Shown one piece after another: positions 1-8,798 of a DNA stretch of 64,000 nucleotides. Position numbers and translations under genes: made by a program. The stretch is taken from NCBI GenBank assembly GCA_009779925.1, contig WRAZ01000008.1:1-64000 (forward strand), in the 5' to 3' direction. Each line of letters opens with the position of its first letter. Position 1 is the first letter of the stretch. Source of the stretch: Chitinivibrionia bacterium (GTDB taxonomy: Bacteria; Fibrobacterota; Chitinivibrionia; Chitinivibrionales; Chitinivibrionaceae). The notes below the pieces were generated by a model that did not search any database, was not told the DNA's origin, and saw only the letters and a program-made list of their open reading frames with translations.

Positions 1-1161
1 ATGATAGACAAAAAAACAACCAAAGCCGAAACGGTCGTGCTGGCGGGGCTTCACATAGCAAAAACGCCGAAAATTATTTTTGAAGAGGACTTGGCGGAAA
101 TGCTTATGCTCTGCGAAACGGCGGGGGCAAACGTAGTGGAAACTTTCGTTCAAAAAACGCAAAAACCTGTCGCAGCAACGTATTTCGGAAGCGGAAAATT
201 AGAAGAAATCAAATGCTTTATGGACGAAAACGACTGCGATACTCTCGTGATAGACGCGGAACTTCGACCGAGCCAAATCCAAAACATAGAAAAAATTGTC
301 GGCAAAAAAATAATCGACCGAAGCCAACTTATTTTGGACATTTTCTCGCTTCACGCAAAGACCGCCGAGGCAAAAATTCAAGTGGAACTCGCTCAACTCG
401 AAACCCTGTATCCGCGCCTTACCAAAATGTGGGCGCACTTGTCGCGAATGCACGCAGGAGTAGGAACGCGCGGTCCGGGTGAAACTCAGCTTGAAAGCGA
501 CAGACGAATAGTGCAGAAAAAAATATCCGTGCTGAAAGAACGCTTGGCAAAAATAGAAAAAGTGCGCGAAACGCAAAGCAAATCCCGCAAAGAAACCTTT
601 TTATGCTCGTTGGTCGGCTACACAAACGTCGGAAAAAGCACGCTTCTTAACGCTATTTGCGGCAGCGATGTTTTGGTCGAAAACAAACTTTTCGCAACCT
701 TGGATACCAGCACCCGAAAAACGCGGATAGACGGCGCGGGCGACATAATAATGAGCGACACCGTTGGATTTTTGCGCAAACTTCCGCACCATTTGGTCGC
801 CTCTTTCCGAAGCACGCTCGAGACCTTGGTTGAAGCGGATTTGCTTTTGGTGGTAATGGACGCCTCTACGCAATGGTATCGTCAGCAGTTGGAAGTTGTG
901 CGCGAAGTAATCGCCGATTTGGGCGCAAAAGACAAGCCCGTAATGCTGATTTTCAACAAAGAGGATTTGGTCGATAACCCCTTAGACAAAATAGAAATTG
1001 AAAACGAATATCCCAATGCGGTTTTTGCTTGCGCCCGAAATAAAGCAAGCGTGGACGAGTTAAAAATCCGTATCGGCGAAGCGATAGAAGCGGTGAGACG
1101 GACGGTTTTGAGCGAAGAAACTATAAAGAAAGCGCAGAAACCAAGAATTGAAGTTGGGTAA
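1..1161 (+). CDS. hflX: GTPase HflX, ribosome-associated
   Basis: This 386-residue protein is a complete HflX, a GTPase that binds the 50S subunit and splits or rescues stalled ribosomes. The N-terminal HflX domain (about 1-190) carries the family's GTRGPGETQLE segment at 155-165. The G domain follows, with the P-loop GYTNVGKST at 206-214, the G3 motif DTVGF at 253-257 and the G4 motif NKED at 319-322. Length and N-terminus match known HflX proteins, so the ATG at base 1 is likely the true start, although its ribosome binding site lies outside the window. The stop codon abuts the stop codon of the convergent lipoprotein gene with no base between them, so no separate terminator is visible here. 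Confidence 0.95.
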   Translation: MIDKKTTKAETVVLAGLHIAKTPKIIFEEDLAEMLMLCETAGANVVETFVQKTQKPVAATYFGSGKLEEIKCFMDENDCDTLVIDAELRPSQIQNIEKIVGKKIIDRSQLILDIFSLHAKTAEAKIQVELAQLETLYPRLTKMWAHLSRMHAGVGTRGPGETQLESDRRIVQKKISVLKERLAKIEKVRETQSKSRKETFLCSLVGYTNVGKSTLLNAICGSDVLVENKLFATLDTSTRKTRIDGAGDIIMSDTVGFLRKLPHHLVASFRSTLETLVEADLLLVVMDASTQWYRQQLEVVREVIADLGAKDKPVMLIFNKEDLVDNPLDKIEIENEYPNAVFACARNKASVDELKIRIGEAIEAVRRTVLSEETIKKAQKPRIEVG

Positions 1162-2682
1162 TTAAATCTCAATTTCTCCGATGTTTTCTTCTGTTTCCTC
1201 AATATCGACATTTTCTGCAACAACAGGCGGTGCGCCAAACTCGTACTCTGTTTCCCATCTCTCTCTTGCGACAAAAACATCGGGGAATGCAATTCTCTTT
1301 TCGCCTGCCATAAACGGGAAAAGCGTTCCCGTGTCGTGTTCGCCGTTTTGGTTGCGGTCGCCAATAAGCCAAATTCGGTATTCTCCTGCGGGAATATTTA
1401 CTAAGAAATTTTCAGTTGTGCGAAAGACGTTCGTTCCGCTTTTCAATTCCCAAAGCGGATTTTCGGGCAGTTCGCCCATAAAGTCCCACGATAAGCGCGG
1501 ACTAATTGCAGATGGTGGTGGGGGTAGCGCGGTTTCTGTAGGGGCGAAAAATCTTTCGCCCTGCCCCCCGTGTTCGTTCGTATCATCTGCGTCCGATGCG
1601 TCATTTTGGGCAAAAGATGTTTTGCCCCTACAATCGTCCGACATCTTACATAGCAAACTGTCAAGTTTTGCCAATCTCAGAGTATCGTCAAGCGTTGTGC
1701 CGTTAAATCTGATGGTATCGCGATATATGGTATCTCCGTCGTTTACAAAAATTCTCAGAGATTGAGTCGAAAGTGTGTATAGGCGATTTTGTAAGCTGTC
1801 CGACAAAAAAATTGCCATCGAAAAATCACTGCTTTCGAGCTGTTTTACTTCTTTTATTTCGAGATTTTCACCGTCGCTTTCGTTAAAAACCTTAATTTCG
1901 GAGTAGTTTTTTTCTTTGGAATTTACAAGTACAACCGTCGGCGAAATTGCAGTCGCGCTCAAAATTCGGTTTTGCGCGGTATCGCTCGTTGCGGGAAATA
2001 ATTCTTGAAATGTTTGTGTAGAAACAATCTTTTCCACTCCTATAAAAACGGGCTGTCTCGGAACTATTCTGTTCAGTCCTTGCCTGTCCATAAAGCCGAT
2101 TACGCGGTAGTTGCTTTCCAAAATATTGTCGAAACGAAAATTTCCGAGCGAATCGGCTTGCGTTATGTAATCGGGGGTTGAAAGCAAAACGCTGTCGCCC
2201 TGCGCCACCCGCTCCTCAAAAAACAGTCCGACTTTCGGAAAAACGCCGTCCGTTGCTTCAAAAAATATTCTGCCTGCAATGAAAGACGTATCGATAAAAT
2301 CGCCCGTTGAAAAAATAATGTTTTGGGTTGCAAGCAAATTATTTCCCGAAAAATCGCTGATGTCGCCTAAAAACGATAGGTGATAAGTTGTATTCGGCAA
2401 AAGCGGCGTTTTGGGTTTAATTTCAGCGTTTCTTCCACGCACTCTTACCGAAAATGGGGTGTTCGGCGAAATTATTACCCCGCTTTCAACGCTTCTCGGC
2501 ATTACCCACTCCGAAAATTGCACGGCAATTCTTACGTTTTGAGGAACGTTTAAAGATTGGTTTTGCGGGAAAACTTCGGCTATAGTCGGCGGGGTTTTGT
2601 CGCCCTCGCCGCCTGTGGGAAACACGCGATTTGCGCAAGAAATCAAGAAAAAAGAGAGCGCGAAAACAAAAAGAATTTTCAT
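1162..2682 (-). CDS. Lipoprotein with bacterial Ig-like domain
   Basis: A 506-residue predicted outer-membrane or periplasmic lipoprotein of unknown role. The signal peptide ends in a lipobox (LISC, Cys16). Residues about 30-127 resemble the SbsA-type Ig-like domain: a TPPTI opening, a PQNVRIAVQFSE strand and an FSTG close. A carboxypeptidase-regulatory-like beta segment appears to follow at about 134-195. Similar Ig-like lipoproteins are common in Bacteroidota and related phyla. The start overlaps the helicase stop as TAATG, so the two genes are probably translationally coupled. Residues about 351-382 are encoded by a double-hairpin repeat (1538-1631), which reads as a low-complexity Asp/Glu/Gly-rich insert and is probably not part of the original fold. 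Function is unassigned. Confidence 0.85.
   Translation of the reverse strand: MKILFVFALSFFLISCANRVFPTGGEGDKTPPTIAEVFPQNQSLNVPQNVRIAVQFSEWVMPRSVESGVIISPNTPFSVRVRGRNAEIKPKTPLLPNTTYHLSFLGDISDFSGNNLLATQNIIFSTGDFIDTSFIAGRIFFEATDGVFPKVGLFFEERVAQGDSVLLSTPDYITQADSLGNFRFDNILESNYRVIGFMDRQGLNRIVPRQPVFIGVEKIVSTQTFQELFPATSDTAQNRILSATAISPTVVLVNSKEKNYSEIKVFNESDGENLEIKEVKQLESSDFSMAIFLSDSLQNRLYTLSTQSLRIFVNDGDTIYRDTIRFNGTTLDDTLRLAKLDSLLCKMSDDCRGKTSFAQNDASDADDTNEHGGQGERFFAPTETALPPPPSAISPRLSWDFMGELPENPLWELKSGTNVFRTTENFLVNIPAGEYRIWLIGDRNQNGEHDTGTLFPFMAGEKRIAFPDVFVARERWETEYEFGAPPVVAENVDIEETEENIGEIEI
1538..1631. repeat. Double-hairpin palindromic element inside a lipoprotein gene
   Basis: The element is 94 bp and opens with GTAGGGGC and closes with GCCCCTAC. 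It contains two hairpins: GGGCGAAA/TTTCGCCC (1542-1561, loop AATC) and GGGCAAAA/TTTTGCCC (1608-1627, loop GATG), separated by 46 bp. The same bounding sequence and two-hairpin design recur at 53006-53069. Single-hairpin relatives are at 22124 and 31790. It lies in frame within the lipoprotein gene without creating a stop codon. It resembles paired REP/BIME-type elements. Confidence 0.7.
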
Positions 2683-3944
2683 TAACGCCTCTTTGTTTTG
2701 GGGTCGTTTTTGTCGCTTGCGTTTTGTTGGCGTTTCGCGTTTTGCTGTTGAGCTAATTTACGCGCTTCTTCCGCCGTCATTGTCTCTATTTTGTCGCTGT
2801 GAAAAGGGTGATAATAAAATATTTCGCTTTTACATTCGGTTTCATTCATAATTTCATACCATTTTTGACGATCTTTTGCCTCGCAGAAAGAAAAAACTTT
2901 GCCCGCTTTCCCCATTCTGCCGCATCTGCCCGCTCTGTGAACAAAAAGCGTTGCGCTTGACGGCACATTCAGCGAAATAACCGCGTCAAGACCGCTGAAA
3001 TCCAGTCCTCTGGCGGCAATATCGGTTGCGACAAGAATTTTCACATTTCCTTTGTCGAATTTTTCCGTAATGTAATTTCGCTGAGTCAGCGTTTTATCGG
3101 AATGCAAACAAGCGCACTCAAAGCCCTTTTGCGTAATTTCTTTTGAAATCGCCTCCGCATTTGCTTTTGAGTCGGTGAAAACTATAACTTTTTGGTTTTT
3201 CAGTTCTCCAAGCATAAACAAAAGCGCTTTTCGCTTCTTGTCTTTTTCGGCAAAAACCGAATTTATGATAATGTTTTCGGGAATTTTTGCGTTTACCCTG
3301 TTTATTGTCTCTTTTACGTCTATTGTTATAGGTGCGCGCGAGGCTTTTCCCGCGATTCTTGCGCTGACTTTATTTATTGTCGCCGAGAAAAACATTATTT
3401 GGCAATTCGGGGATAATTTTTCCGCCACTTTCGATACGTCGCTCACAAATCCCATATCGGTCATTCTGTCGGTTTCGTCGATTACGCAGATTTCGGCGGC
3501 GCTTATTACAAGTTCGCCTCTCTGAACGAGTTCGGCGGCTCTGCCGGGAGTGGCGATTACTATGTCCGTTCCCGAACGCAATTCTTGCAACTGCGCGGAA
3601 ATTCCCGATTTTCCTACGATTGTCGTTATTTTTAAGCCGAGCAAATCCGAAAGTTTCAGCGCAAAATCTCTCGTTTGAAACGCCAATTCGGTTGTCGGCG
3701 AAAGAATTAACGCGCGAATTTTCCCGCTTGCCGTTTTTCGCGGTCGTTTTACGATGAAATCTATAATAGGTATCAGAAACGCCGCGGTTTTTCCTGTTCC
3801 CGTCGGAGCGCAGGCAATAATGTCTCGCCCTTCAATCGCCAACGGAATTGCTTTTGTCTGCACAGCTGTCGGACTTGCATAGCCCGTGGAAAATACAGCC
3901 GAAAGAACTGATTTTTCTATGCCGAAATCTTCAAACTTACTCAT
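2682..3944 (-). CDS. DEAD-box-type ATP-dependent RNA helicase
   Basis: A 420-residue RNA helicase with both RecA-like domains. In order there are an N-terminal F-x-x-FGI/Q-motif region (residues 4-30), Walker A APTGTGKT (46-53), motif Ia SPTTELAFQ (82-90), motif Ib TPGR (132-135), motif II DETD (156-159), motif III SAT (187-189), and the C-terminal motifs ARGLDFSGL and HRAGRCGRMG. Two positions differ from the usual consensus: motif II reads DETD instead of DEAD, and motif Ia has Thr in place of the usual Arg of PTRELA. The C-terminus is short, basic and Gln/Lys-rich, as in RhlE-like proteins. It is probably involved in ribosome assembly or mRNA turnover. The stop overlaps the downstream lipoprotein start as TAATG. 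Confidence 0.92.
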   Translation of the reverse strand: MSKFEDFGIEKSVLSAVFSTGYASPTAVQTKAIPLAIEGRDIIACAPTGTGKTAAFLIPIIDFIVKRPRKTASGKIRALILSPTTELAFQTRDFALKLSDLLGLKITTIVGKSGISAQLQELRSGTDIVIATPGRAAELVQRGELVISAAEICVIDETDRMTDMGFVSDVSKVAEKLSPNCQIMFFSATINKVSARIAGKASRAPITIDVKETINRVNAKIPENIIINSVFAEKDKKRKALLFMLGELKNQKVIVFTDSKANAEAISKEITQKGFECACLHSDKTLTQRNYITEKFDKGNVKILVATDIAARGLDFSGLDAVISLNVPSSATLFVHRAGRCGRMGKAGKVFSFCEAKDRQKWYEIMNETECKSEIFYYHPFHSDKIETMTAEEARKLAQQQNAKRQQNASDKNDPKTKRR

Positions 3945-3965
3945 TTTTGCGTATTTTGCGAACTT

Positions 3966-6080
3966 TTATTTAGGGTCTTCTGTGCCGAGCAACACATCAA
4001 CGTTCAACAAAAGCGAAACTATTCCGTCGCCCATAATTGCCGAGCCGCTTATATTTTCCGCAAATTCTTTTGGAAGCGTCAAATCCTTTTTCACGATTTG
4101 ATGTATTCCCACAACCGCTGACACTACAAATGCGCGATAAATTCCCTTGTTATACACGACGACGACAATGTCTTTTTCGTCCATATAGAATTCCGCACCG
4201 ACAGGCTCAACCGCCTCCGCAAGTCGCTGAACGGGAATTACGCCCTCTTTAAATTGAAGCACGTAGCCCTTTTCGTAAACGCTTTGAATTCTCGCCTCGC
4301 TTGCGCTTATGCTTGCCTCAATGCTTTCAAGCGGTATAATAAATCTGTCCGCTTCGGTTTTTACTACAAAACCCTGCATAATTTGCGTTGTCATAACCGA
4401 CGGAATTGTTATAGTAAAGATTGTTCCTCTTCCCTGTTCGGTCTCGGTAATAATCTGCCCGCTTGCTTTTTCAAGGTTTTTGCGCACAACGTCCATTCCC
4501 ACGCCTCTACCCGAAATATCGGTTACTTCCGCGGCGGTAGAAACACCCGACGCAAACATAACGGCGACTATTTTTTCCTGATCAAACGCCTCATCTGCGC
4601 GCATAATTCCTACTTCAATCGCTTTGTTGCGCAAACGCTCAAGATTAAGTCCCGCGCCGTCGTCTTGGATTTTTACTGTAACAAGACCTGCTTTTTCTTC
4701 GGCTGTAAGAGTAATAGTCCCCTCTTCATCTTTACCTGAAGCAAGTCTGTCGTGTGGTCTCTCAATACCGTGGTCGGCGGCGTTTCTGGTCATGTGAACA
4801 AGCGGACTTTCGAGTGTTTCGAGAATAGTTTTGTCTATACGCAAATCGCCGCCGATAATATCAACTTTGATGTGTTTTCCTGTTTTTTGCGCCACTTCGT
4901 TAACGATTTTCGGCATTCTCTTGAATATTTGGTCGATCGGAACTTTCCGAATTTCCATAATACTTTTCTGCAAGTTGCGCGACAGCAGGCTGAAGGTTTC
5001 CGTTATCTTTTTAAGCTCTATTACAAGTTCTTCCTTGCGTATATCTTTATTTTGCTTCGCCATTGTTCCGACGTTTACGTACATATCTTCGACTATAACC
5101 AATTCGCCGACAAATGCCAAGAAATTATCCACGGCTTCTTCGGAGATACGCATAGTTTTTGTCGCCGCTACGACAGGCGCCGCACCACCACCACCCTGCT
5201 GAGCAGGATGTTCTTCGGCTTTGGCAGCTTCTTCCGTTTCAGGCTCGTCTTCTTCTTGCAAAAGCATTTCGAGGCTTGCCATCTGCTCCAAAATTGTCGC
5301 TTTAATAAGGCTGTCCAAACCGATTGTAAGCTCACAAATTGCAACATTGTCAAGCATTTCTTCTATATTTTTCTGAGATTCGTTCGTATCTTTTATGTAT
5401 TGGCGCAATGTCTCTATCAAAACCCTTATTCGTCCGAAAATACTGTCTCCGACAGGATAAGTTTTTGAGTCCTGCATAATGCCTTTAAGTTCTTTATATT
5501 CCGCAGGCATATTGACATCTTGGTCGCCGTCGTCTTTTTTGTTTGCCGCCGCCAATTTTTCGAGACGTTCCTTATATTTTTGGATAATATCCGTAATGAC
5601 CGTCGGGTCGGACTGAACAAAAGTCAAATCCTCTATAATTTCTTCCAAAGTTTTTGAACTGTCGCCGCCGCCTTCGCTATTTTCCAAGAAATCAACTATA
5701 GCGTCTTTTGCTTTATCCACAGATGCGGGAATTTTGGCGCTTGTGCCGTTTGAACGAATTATTTCAAACGCTTTCGATACACCGTTTGAGCCATCTATAA
5801 GAAGAGCGATAATATCTTCGGTAATCGGCAAGGTTTTTTGACGCATTCCTTCCATCACCTGTTCTATGGCGTGGCTCAACTCCTTAATTTCGAGCAAATT
5901 GAAGTAAGCCGCATTTCCTTTTATGGAATGGAATACCCTAAAAAGCGATTGCACTGTAGTTTCGTCATACCCGTTGCTTCGCAAACTCATCAGATTTTGA
6001 ACAACATTACACAAATCGTCCATTGCTTCGTCTATGAAACCAATCATCATCTCTAAATCAGCGTTATTGTCTTGCCCCAT
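3966..6080 (-). CDS. cheA: Chemotaxis sensor histidine kinase CheA
   Basis: This 704-residue CheA phosphorylates CheY and CheB in response to chemoreceptor arrays. The N-terminal Hpt (P1) domain has the phosphoacceptor His51 in the FHSIKGNAAYF segment. Dimerisation helices run at about 330-400, followed by the HATPase core with N-box residues HMTRNAADHG near 428. The G1-like stretch is DDGAGL and the G2-like stretch is GRGVGMDVV. The C-terminal 140 or so residues form the CheW-like P5 domain that binds receptors. No receptor-binding CheW, CheR, CheB or CheY gene is adjacent, so the rest of the pathway must lie elsewhere. The two chemoreceptors in this window (46406-48313 and 57290-59242) are plausible partners. 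A GGAGG site lies 6 bases before the ATG. Confidence 0.95.
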   Translation of the reverse strand: MGQDNNADLEMMIGFIDEAMDDLCNVVQNLMSLRSNGYDETTVQSLFRVFHSIKGNAAYFNLLEIKELSHAIEQVMEGMRQKTLPITEDIIALLIDGSNGVSKAFEIIRSNGTSAKIPASVDKAKDAIVDFLENSEGGGDSSKTLEEIIEDLTFVQSDPTVITDIIQKYKERLEKLAAANKKDDGDQDVNMPAEYKELKGIMQDSKTYPVGDSIFGRIRVLIETLRQYIKDTNESQKNIEEMLDNVAICELTIGLDSLIKATILEQMASLEMLLQEEDEPETEEAAKAEEHPAQQGGGGAAPVVAATKTMRISEEAVDNFLAFVGELVIVEDMYVNVGTMAKQNKDIRKEELVIELKKITETFSLLSRNLQKSIMEIRKVPIDQIFKRMPKIVNEVAQKTGKHIKVDIIGGDLRIDKTILETLESPLVHMTRNAADHGIERPHDRLASGKDEEGTITLTAEEKAGLVTVKIQDDGAGLNLERLRNKAIEVGIMRADEAFDQEKIVAVMFASGVSTAAEVTDISGRGVGMDVVRKNLEKASGQIITETEQGRGTIFTITIPSVMTTQIMQGFVVKTEADRFIIPLESIEASISASEARIQSVYEKGYVLQFKEGVIPVQRLAEAVEPVGAEFYMDEKDIVVVVYNKGIYRAFVVSAVVGIHQIVKKDLTLPKEFAENISGSAIMGDGIVSLLLNVDVLLGTEDPK

Positions 6081-6190
6081 TCAATCCTCCAAATAGAATA
6101 TTCGCTAACAAAATAATTTATTCCAGAACCAGATTTCAATAAAATCTTGATTTTTCTGTTAATTTTGATATTTTCTGTAGATATTTTTCC

Positions 6191-7462
6191 TCAAAATCCC
6201 GACCAATTCGGCTGTTCCGCTGTTCCGCAGGCGGTTATATTTATAACTCGCCCGTCGCTTATGCGAATTGCCGCAATGTCTCTGCTGTTGCCGCGATTTT
6301 GCGAAAAAATTATGTGCGAGCCGTCGGGAGACCAACTCGGAGACTCGTGCGATCCGTCAACTCCCAATGTCAAAAGCACCTCTTCCTGTCTGCCGTCCAC
6401 CGCGCTCACAGCTATGATGTTTCTGCCGCCGCGACGAGCCGTGTATGCAATATAAAGACCATCGGGAGACCAAGTCGGAGAGTCGTGGTGCGAGCCGCCG
6501 AATGTCAACCGCCGCATATTTGAGCCCGTCCTGTCCATAATATAAATCTGCGGATTTCCCGACCTGTCCGATACAAACGCTATGTTGTGTCCGTTAGGCG
6601 CCCAACGCGGCGATGTGCTTATCGAGGGCGGATTTACCGTAAGTTGTTGCGGATTTAAGCCGTCTCTTCCAACCGTATAAACTTCCATATTACCGCCTTT
6701 GGAAGAAGCGTAAGCAATTCGTCCCGTGATTTCCGACCAATTCGGCGAACTTTCGACCCTGCGGGAAGCAACGACCGCTCTTCGAGTGCCGTCGCGCAAA
6801 TTAAGCGAGAAAATGTCGGGCTTGCCTCTTTCAAAAGATATATATAAAATATTCTGCCTGCCCATAAAAGACGGCAAAATGTTTATTCCGCTGTTTGTGA
6901 GCCGTCTGCGATTATGCCCGTCAAAGTCGCTGATAACGATATTTTTTACGCCCTCAGCAGTATTTTCCACAAACAGGATTTGCGTTTCGTAAGGACCTTT
7001 TGAGCCTAAAAGCGTTTGATGAACAAGCGAACTGAATTTGTGCGCAATCGCCCGAGTATCATTTTTGTGAAACGCGTATCTCTGCCCCACAATTGCGCCG
7101 TGGCTTGTCGCTTCGCGCAGGTATATTTCGATGATCATAGTGTCGCCTTCTATGCTGTATTGCCCCGATATATAGACGGGAACTCCGTTTTCCGCAAGAG
7201 TGGCGCTGTCGGCTGTATTTAATCTCCTGACAGAAAAATCGCCCGTAAAATTCAAGTTTTCCGCAATCACCCGCCACGGATGAGCAGTTCGAGCGACCTC
7301 GCTTCCCTCCATCGGCTGAAACATAACTATACCTATCGGAATAACGCCGCTCGCGTCCGCCGTAATTTCGAGAGCAACCGTACTTTGCGGGTGCATTTGA
7401 GCAAGCACCCCAAAACACAAAGGTAGCGCTAAAAATATTATTGTAAGAATTACTTTCTTCAT
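6191..7462 (-). CDS. tolB: TolB-like periplasmic beta-propeller protein
   Basis: A 423-residue exported protein resembling TolB, the periplasmic propeller of the Tol-Pal envelope system. The signal peptide is MKKVILTIIFLALPLCFGVLA. An N-terminal TolB domain follows, with the typical 'PIGIVMFQP' and 'WRVIAENLNFTGDFSV' elements. At least five propeller repeats of the form SPxWSPDGxxIAFxSxRxGxxxIYxxxxDG follow. The start is placed at the ATG preceded by GGAGGAGAAATT. A longer reading 21 codons upstream has no ribosome binding site and would bury the signal peptide. No tolQRA or pal gene is adjacent. A promoter-like GGCAAATAGTATTTT lies 24 bases upstream of the start. Confidence 0.88.
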   Translation of the reverse strand: MKKVILTIIFLALPLCFGVLAQMHPQSTVALEITADASGVIPIGIVMFQPMEGSEVARTAHPWRVIAENLNFTGDFSVRRLNTADSATLAENGVPVYISGQYSIEGDTMIIEIYLREATSHGAIVGQRYAFHKNDTRAIAHKFSSLVHQTLLGSKGPYETQILFVENTAEGVKNIVISDFDGHNRRRLTNSGINILPSFMGRQNILYISFERGKPDIFSLNLRDGTRRAVVASRRVESSPNWSEITGRIAYASSKGGNMEVYTVGRDGLNPQQLTVNPPSISTSPRWAPNGHNIAFVSDRSGNPQIYIMDRTGSNMRRLTFGGSHHDSPTWSPDGLYIAYTARRGGRNIIAVSAVDGRQEEVLLTLGVDGSHESPSWSPDGSHIIFSQNRGNSRDIAAIRISDGRVINITACGTAEQPNWSGF

Positions 7463-7485
7463 AATTTCTCCTCCATTTTGGCAGG

Positions 7486-7500
7486 AAAATACTATTTGCC
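7486..7500 (-). promoter_or_regulatory. Recurrent promoter-like motif upstream of tolB
   Basis: On the minus strand this reads GGCAAATAGTATTTT, ending 23 bases before the tolB start. A TTGCCC hexamer lies 17 bp before TAGTAT, but it falls within the preceding terminator stem, so its role as a -35 element is uncertain. The same 15-bp pattern is found upstream of eight other genes in the window. Confidence 0.55.
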
Positions 7501-7503
7501 AAC

Positions 7504-7536
7504 AAAAAAAAGGGCAAACTCGCAAGTTTGCCCTTA
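7504..7536 (-). terminator. Rho-independent terminator of the MORN-type gene
   Basis: On the minus strand AGGGCAAACT/AGTTTGCCCT forms a stem with a short loop, followed directly by a run of eight T. It lies about 30 bases after the stop codon of the minus-strand gene ending at 7566. Confidence 0.85.
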
Positions 7537-7565
7537 AAACAACTAAAAAAGTCTATCTATTCATT

Positions 7566-8642
7566 CTAAACACATTCCCTGCTTACTTGTCTTCCGTTTT
7601 CAAAAACTTGCACTTCTACAAGCCGTCCAATATTATACCACTCAAATCGCCCGTGCTTTTCGTCTTTTTGGTAGTATTCAACCTTTTTAAGTTGCCCATT
7701 GCCGTCATATTCTTCAAATCTGCCGTCTTTTTTGCCGTCTTTATAATTTTCTACTTTTTCAAGCCCGCTTTCATTGTAATACTTCCATTCTCCGTGTTTT
7801 TGCCCATCTTTGTTATTCCCATCCGATAAGAGTTGCCCGTTTTCGTGATACATCTCAAACTTCCCGTGGTGTTTTCCGTCTTTACAGTATAATACCCAGC
7901 AAAGTTGATTTTTTTTGTAGTAATACTCTTGTTTTTCAACTTGTCTTTCAAGTTGGTTGTTTTTGTAATAATACTCGTAATAACAAATACAACTATCTTT
8001 GTAAGGGTCTTCGTAATAACCATACATTGTTTCTTTTTTCAACACTCCGTTTTCGTAATAAAATCTTCCCCAATATCCCTCTCTACGACCGTTTCTATAA
8101 TTTCCTGTAATTTTACAAACAATCCTCCAGTCCAACGAGTGTTTTTTTTCGGGAAATCCCACTTCCCATTCCCCTTCTTGTTTGCCATTTATGTAATTTC
8201 CGCGCGCTGTAAATCTATCTCCTTTGTCGTTTGGGGTATAGCGTTCTTCCCATACACCGTCCTTAATATCGTTTAAATAAGTTCCTTTGCTGTAAACATT
8301 ATACCAAACCATATCATCTTTTACTGCATCGCTCCAATAATCATTCCGAAAACCGACACCTTTCGTCTCTTCCCATACGCCGTGTTTTACGCCGTGTTCA
8401 TAATGCCCGTGTCCGTGCAGTATTCCATTTACAGTGCAATGCAAATACTCCCCGTGCATTTTATCGTTTTTGTAGTTTATTTTTTTTAGTGTATCACGCC
8501 CATTTTTAGTTTTCCCAAATATTTCCTCTTTAATGAGTTCGCCGTTTTTGTAATATTCCTCTTTTTCAGTATTTCCGTTTTTATCACGGATTATATACTT
8601 CCCGTTTTTCTGACCTGTCATCAACTCGCTAAAAAATCCCAT
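7566..8642 (-). CDS. MORN/YwqK-type repeat protein
   Basis: A 358-residue protein built almost entirely from about a dozen repeats of roughly 20-24 residues, of the form 'NGxLxxxxYYKDGKKHGxWExY'. This is the MORN-variant/YwqK type of beta-hairpin repeat. No signal peptide or membrane segment is visible, so it is probably cytoplasmic. Such proteins are often labelled 'toxin-antitoxin YwqK family antitoxin', but the sequence does not show that function. The gene and its upstream 47-codon partner are visibly richer in A/T than neighbouring housekeeping genes, which fits an accessory cassette. The ATG is preceded by GGAGGGG 12 bases after the partner's stop, so the two are probably co-transcribed. 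A strong terminator follows. Confidence 0.8.
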   Translation of the reverse strand: MGFFSELMTGQKNGKYIIRDKNGNTEKEEYYKNGELIKEEIFGKTKNGRDTLKKINYKNDKMHGEYLHCTVNGILHGHGHYEHGVKHGVWEETKGVGFRNDYWSDAVKDDMVWYNVYSKGTYLNDIKDGVWEERYTPNDKGDRFTARGNYINGKQEGEWEVGFPEKKHSLDWRIVCKITGNYRNGRREGYWGRFYYENGVLKKETMYGYYEDPYKDSCICYYEYYYKNNQLERQVEKQEYYYKKNQLCWVLYCKDGKHHGKFEMYHENGQLLSDGNNKDGQKHGEWKYYNESGLEKVENYKDGKKDGRFEEYDGNGQLKKVEYYQKDEKHGRFEWYNIGRLVEVQVFENGRQVSRECV

Positions 8643-8654
8643 AAGCCCCTCCGT

Positions 8655-8798
8655 TCAATTAACTTTTACATATTTATACACTGGACAATCTTCGTGATTA
8701 TTTGATTTACACAAATTTTCTCCGACATCAGACGGCAGTTTTTTGCCGCTCGCTTTACAATAATAACCATACACATACTCGTGAAATGGACAATTCAT
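8655..8798 (-). CDS. Tiny Cys-rich protein, 47 residues
   Basis: A 47-codon reading frame with a clear GGAGG site 6 bases before its ATG and a stop 12 bases before the MORN-type gene. The product starts MNCPFHEYVYGYYC and ends near CPVYKYVKVN. It has four cysteines (3, 14, 30, 38) and two histidines (6, 35), laid out as CPFH, C, C and CPVY. That spacing suggests a small zinc- or iron-sulfur-binding knuckle rather than random sequence. No known family was recognised. The metal-binding proposal is inference from residue pattern only. The operon position suggests it works with the MORN-type protein. Confidence 0.6.
   Translation of the reverse strand: MNCPFHEYVYGYYCKASGKKLPSDVGENLCKSNNHEDCPVYKYVKVN

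Noticed and set aside
4752-5468. 238-codon open frame opposite cheA
   Set aside because: Antisense to conserved CheA domains; Phe/Arg/Cys-rich shadow composition.
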